DNA of 64,000 nucleotides, taken from Talinum fruticosum (Eukaryota; Streptophyta; Magnoliopsida; Caryophyllales; Talinaceae). Shown piece after piece: positions 62,463 to 64,000 of this stretch. Every line of letters starts with the position of its first letter. Position 1 is the first letter of the stretch. Both the position numbers and the translations under genes were made by a program. The notes under the pieces are model-generated. The model saw only the letters and a list, made by a program, of their open reading frames with translations. It was not told where the DNA came from and ran no database searches. The stretch lies in the NCBI GenBank assembly GCA_021018815.1, contig JAITYX010000059.1:3534001-3598000 (forward strand), in the 5' to 3' direction.

Positions 62463-63408
62463 TCAGAATATTCTCTGCTTCACTTGTCTTCCGTTAGTGT
62501 TACAGCAATCCAGCATTGGGTCATTTTGGGATCCTGGTACTGACAAAGTATGTTCACTGATCTTCGCCACAAATTCGAGGAGTTCGCTAATTACAGATGG
62601 GCAACTCACCTTCAGGTACTCAAACCCTTCAGTCTGCATCACAGCTGAAACCAAAAAACGAACAGACTTGTTAATTTCCATTATCAACCTTGAGAATGTA
62701 CTCAGCTACCGGCACTAATACGTGCACACATGATTCCCCCTTTCCTCATGTAAGTCTGTTTGTGTACGTGTGTTTTTTACTTTTCTCCCCTGCCTGGGGG
62801 AGGGTGTTCGGACAAAGTCCTCCGAAGCCAGTCCAATATTGGGGCCAGCTAAGTGTTAACTTGTTTTCATATGAACAACATGTATTCCTCATGACTTCTC
62901 GAGTATATAAATGAATCATAATGTTGGACTTGTATTTGAACATCCAACCTGAACAGAGTAACCGATGAACCAACAGTAAACTAAATAATTGGCTGGATCC
63001 CAACCAATCTGACCCAAGTATTACACCATGTTGTTCTAACCTGATCGATCCAAACAACAATACATCTTTAACATTACAAGGTCTGATTATTTAAAACCAT
63101 GGAAGTGATTGCTTTGTAACAATAGCATTACCTCTAAGATTCTGACGTAATGCAACAAAGTTCAGGCACTCAGATTTTAAGTGGAAACAGTGATGTTGCT
63201 CAGCTAGTGCCAAAGTTGTTGCAACGTTGTTTATGGCAATGTCGTCACAGAGTTTTGCCTCACAGAGAAGTTTGAGCCGCTCGAGTCCATACTGATCAGC
63301 TGCAGCTAGTAAATGCTGAGCCATTAATGTTGAAGCCCCGTTGGAGTTCACAATGGCAAGCTCTTGCATATCAGGCAAGTCATCCCAATAAATAAAATGA
63401 AGCAACGC
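62463..63408 (-). CDS. BTB/POZ-MATH protein, tandem BPM paralogue (last two exons)
   Basis: Exons 63408-63132 and 62644-62463 correspond exactly to exons 3 and 4 of the BPM1 gene to its left. The first is the same length (277) and the phase is the same. They encode the end of the BTB domain ([17 protein letters not shown]), the region with [16 protein letters not shown], and a C-terminus QVKQRIF with TGA at 62465-62463. The MATH domain and first part of BTB must lie beyond base 64000; bases 63409-64000 look like intron. The copy differs from BPM1 at many positions, such as CHHCF-type changes and a different linker after ISEH. It is therefore an old tandem duplicate rather than an assembly artefact. 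It is intact as far as visible. Confidence 0.9.
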
Positions 63409-64000
63409 CTACAGATCACAGATTCAGGGGGTAAACAATGAGTTTTATCCTTGCAAGGTTACTAATCAGATGATAATTAGGGCCCCTGATAACCTTAACC
63501 GGATAATGAAATCAAATCAAGAAACTGGACCTGAACAAGATAAAGAAGCCCCATGAAACAAGGACAAGTGCCTTTTCAGCTGCAATAAGAAGTCATCAGA
63601 TTTCCCCTTTTTATTGGAATATGTCTATTCCAGGAAAATGGAGCCAAGAAGCTTGAAATCAAGCATGACGGTAGTCTATACCTAAATTTTTGCAGGCTAT
63701 TTCAAACACACAACCAAGCCACATGCTAGAAATTATTGGAGCCAGAAACCCATTAATAAAATAAGTTCCTGGATAATAGGGTATCAAAATTCATGACTAT
63801 TATTATCCAGCTCAATGTATTTTAAACCAAGTAGCTTTGCAAAAATCAGTGGACAAAACAGCTACCTGTCATAAAATTCTCCAGTGCTTGGTAATGTTCA
63901 TGTCCAACAATCATCACAAAAAAATCGTTTTAGGAATTTGCCACAATTGAAGAATCTCAAGATTCTCAACCAAGAACAACTGTTTCTAGCAGGATCCTAA
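63409..64000 (-). other. Intron 2 of the BPM paralogue (partial)
   Basis: No exon resembling BPM exon 2 is found here, and no other coding or repeat feature is seen. In BPM1 the equivalent intron is 2.6 kb, so the missing exon is expected outside the window. Confidence 0.6.

Noticed and set aside
54902..63408. The second BPM copy as an assembly duplication of the first
   Set aside because: The exons differ at many amino acids and the introns do not match, so it is a true, older paralogue.

Overview
This is nuclear DNA of a core eudicot plant. The genes are interrupted by GT-AG introns from 77 bp to nearly 5 kb. Spacers are AT-rich and carry (CT)n, (GT)n and (AT)n microsatellites, MITE-like foldbacks and LTR-retrotransposon remnants. 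The gene content is plant-specific: a PLS-class PPR protein, a MED33 Mediator subunit, a TDY-type MAP kinase and MATH-BTB cullin adaptors. The species cannot be named from the sequence.

Layout, left to right: (1) the 3' part of a PPR gene resembling MEF18 (+, 1-926). (2) A complete 12-exon MED33A/RFR1 gene (-, 12933 to 1949). (3) A gene-free AT-rich spacer (13.1-21.6 kb) with a foldback element and a degenerate minisatellite. (4) A 9-exon RNR2A gene for the ribonucleotide reductase small subunit (-, 26725 to 21656). (5) Two tandem 7-exon dienelactone-hydrolase-family genes (+, 28331-36117 and 39006-41800). The last intron of the first one has been filled with nested retroelement remnants. (6) A 10-exon MPK16 gene (+, 46194-52918) with a hAT-like MITE in intron 9. 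(7) A 4-exon MATH-BTB gene of the BPM1 type (-, 60489 to 54459), followed by the last two exons of a tandem paralogue (-, from 63408 to 62463) that runs off the window.

The gene order is informative. From memory, Arabidopsis has BPM1, MPK16 and MEF18 as consecutive loci (At5g19000-19020), and a hydrolase, RNR2A, MED33A and a second hydrolase as another consecutive run (At3g23570-23600). Here the second set sits intact between MPK16 and the PPR gene. This suggests one ancestral block that was split by complementary gene loss after polyploidy in the Arabidopsis lineage.

Four of the seven complete or near-complete gene models (MED33A, RNR2A twice, the second hydrolase, MPK16) can only be read through if one base is added to a short homopolymer. 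All five lesions are missing bases in A/T or C runs, and everything else in these genes is conserved. The simplest reading is systematic homopolymer under-calling in a long-read assembly, not five true mutations. Automatic annotation would probably truncate these genes or invent tiny introns.

I found no RNA genes, CRISPR arrays or gene cluster that looks like a new biological system. The most notable structures are the tandem TRIM-like retroelement with a nested solo LTR, the two MITE families, and a triplicated splice-donor region in the second hydrolase gene.
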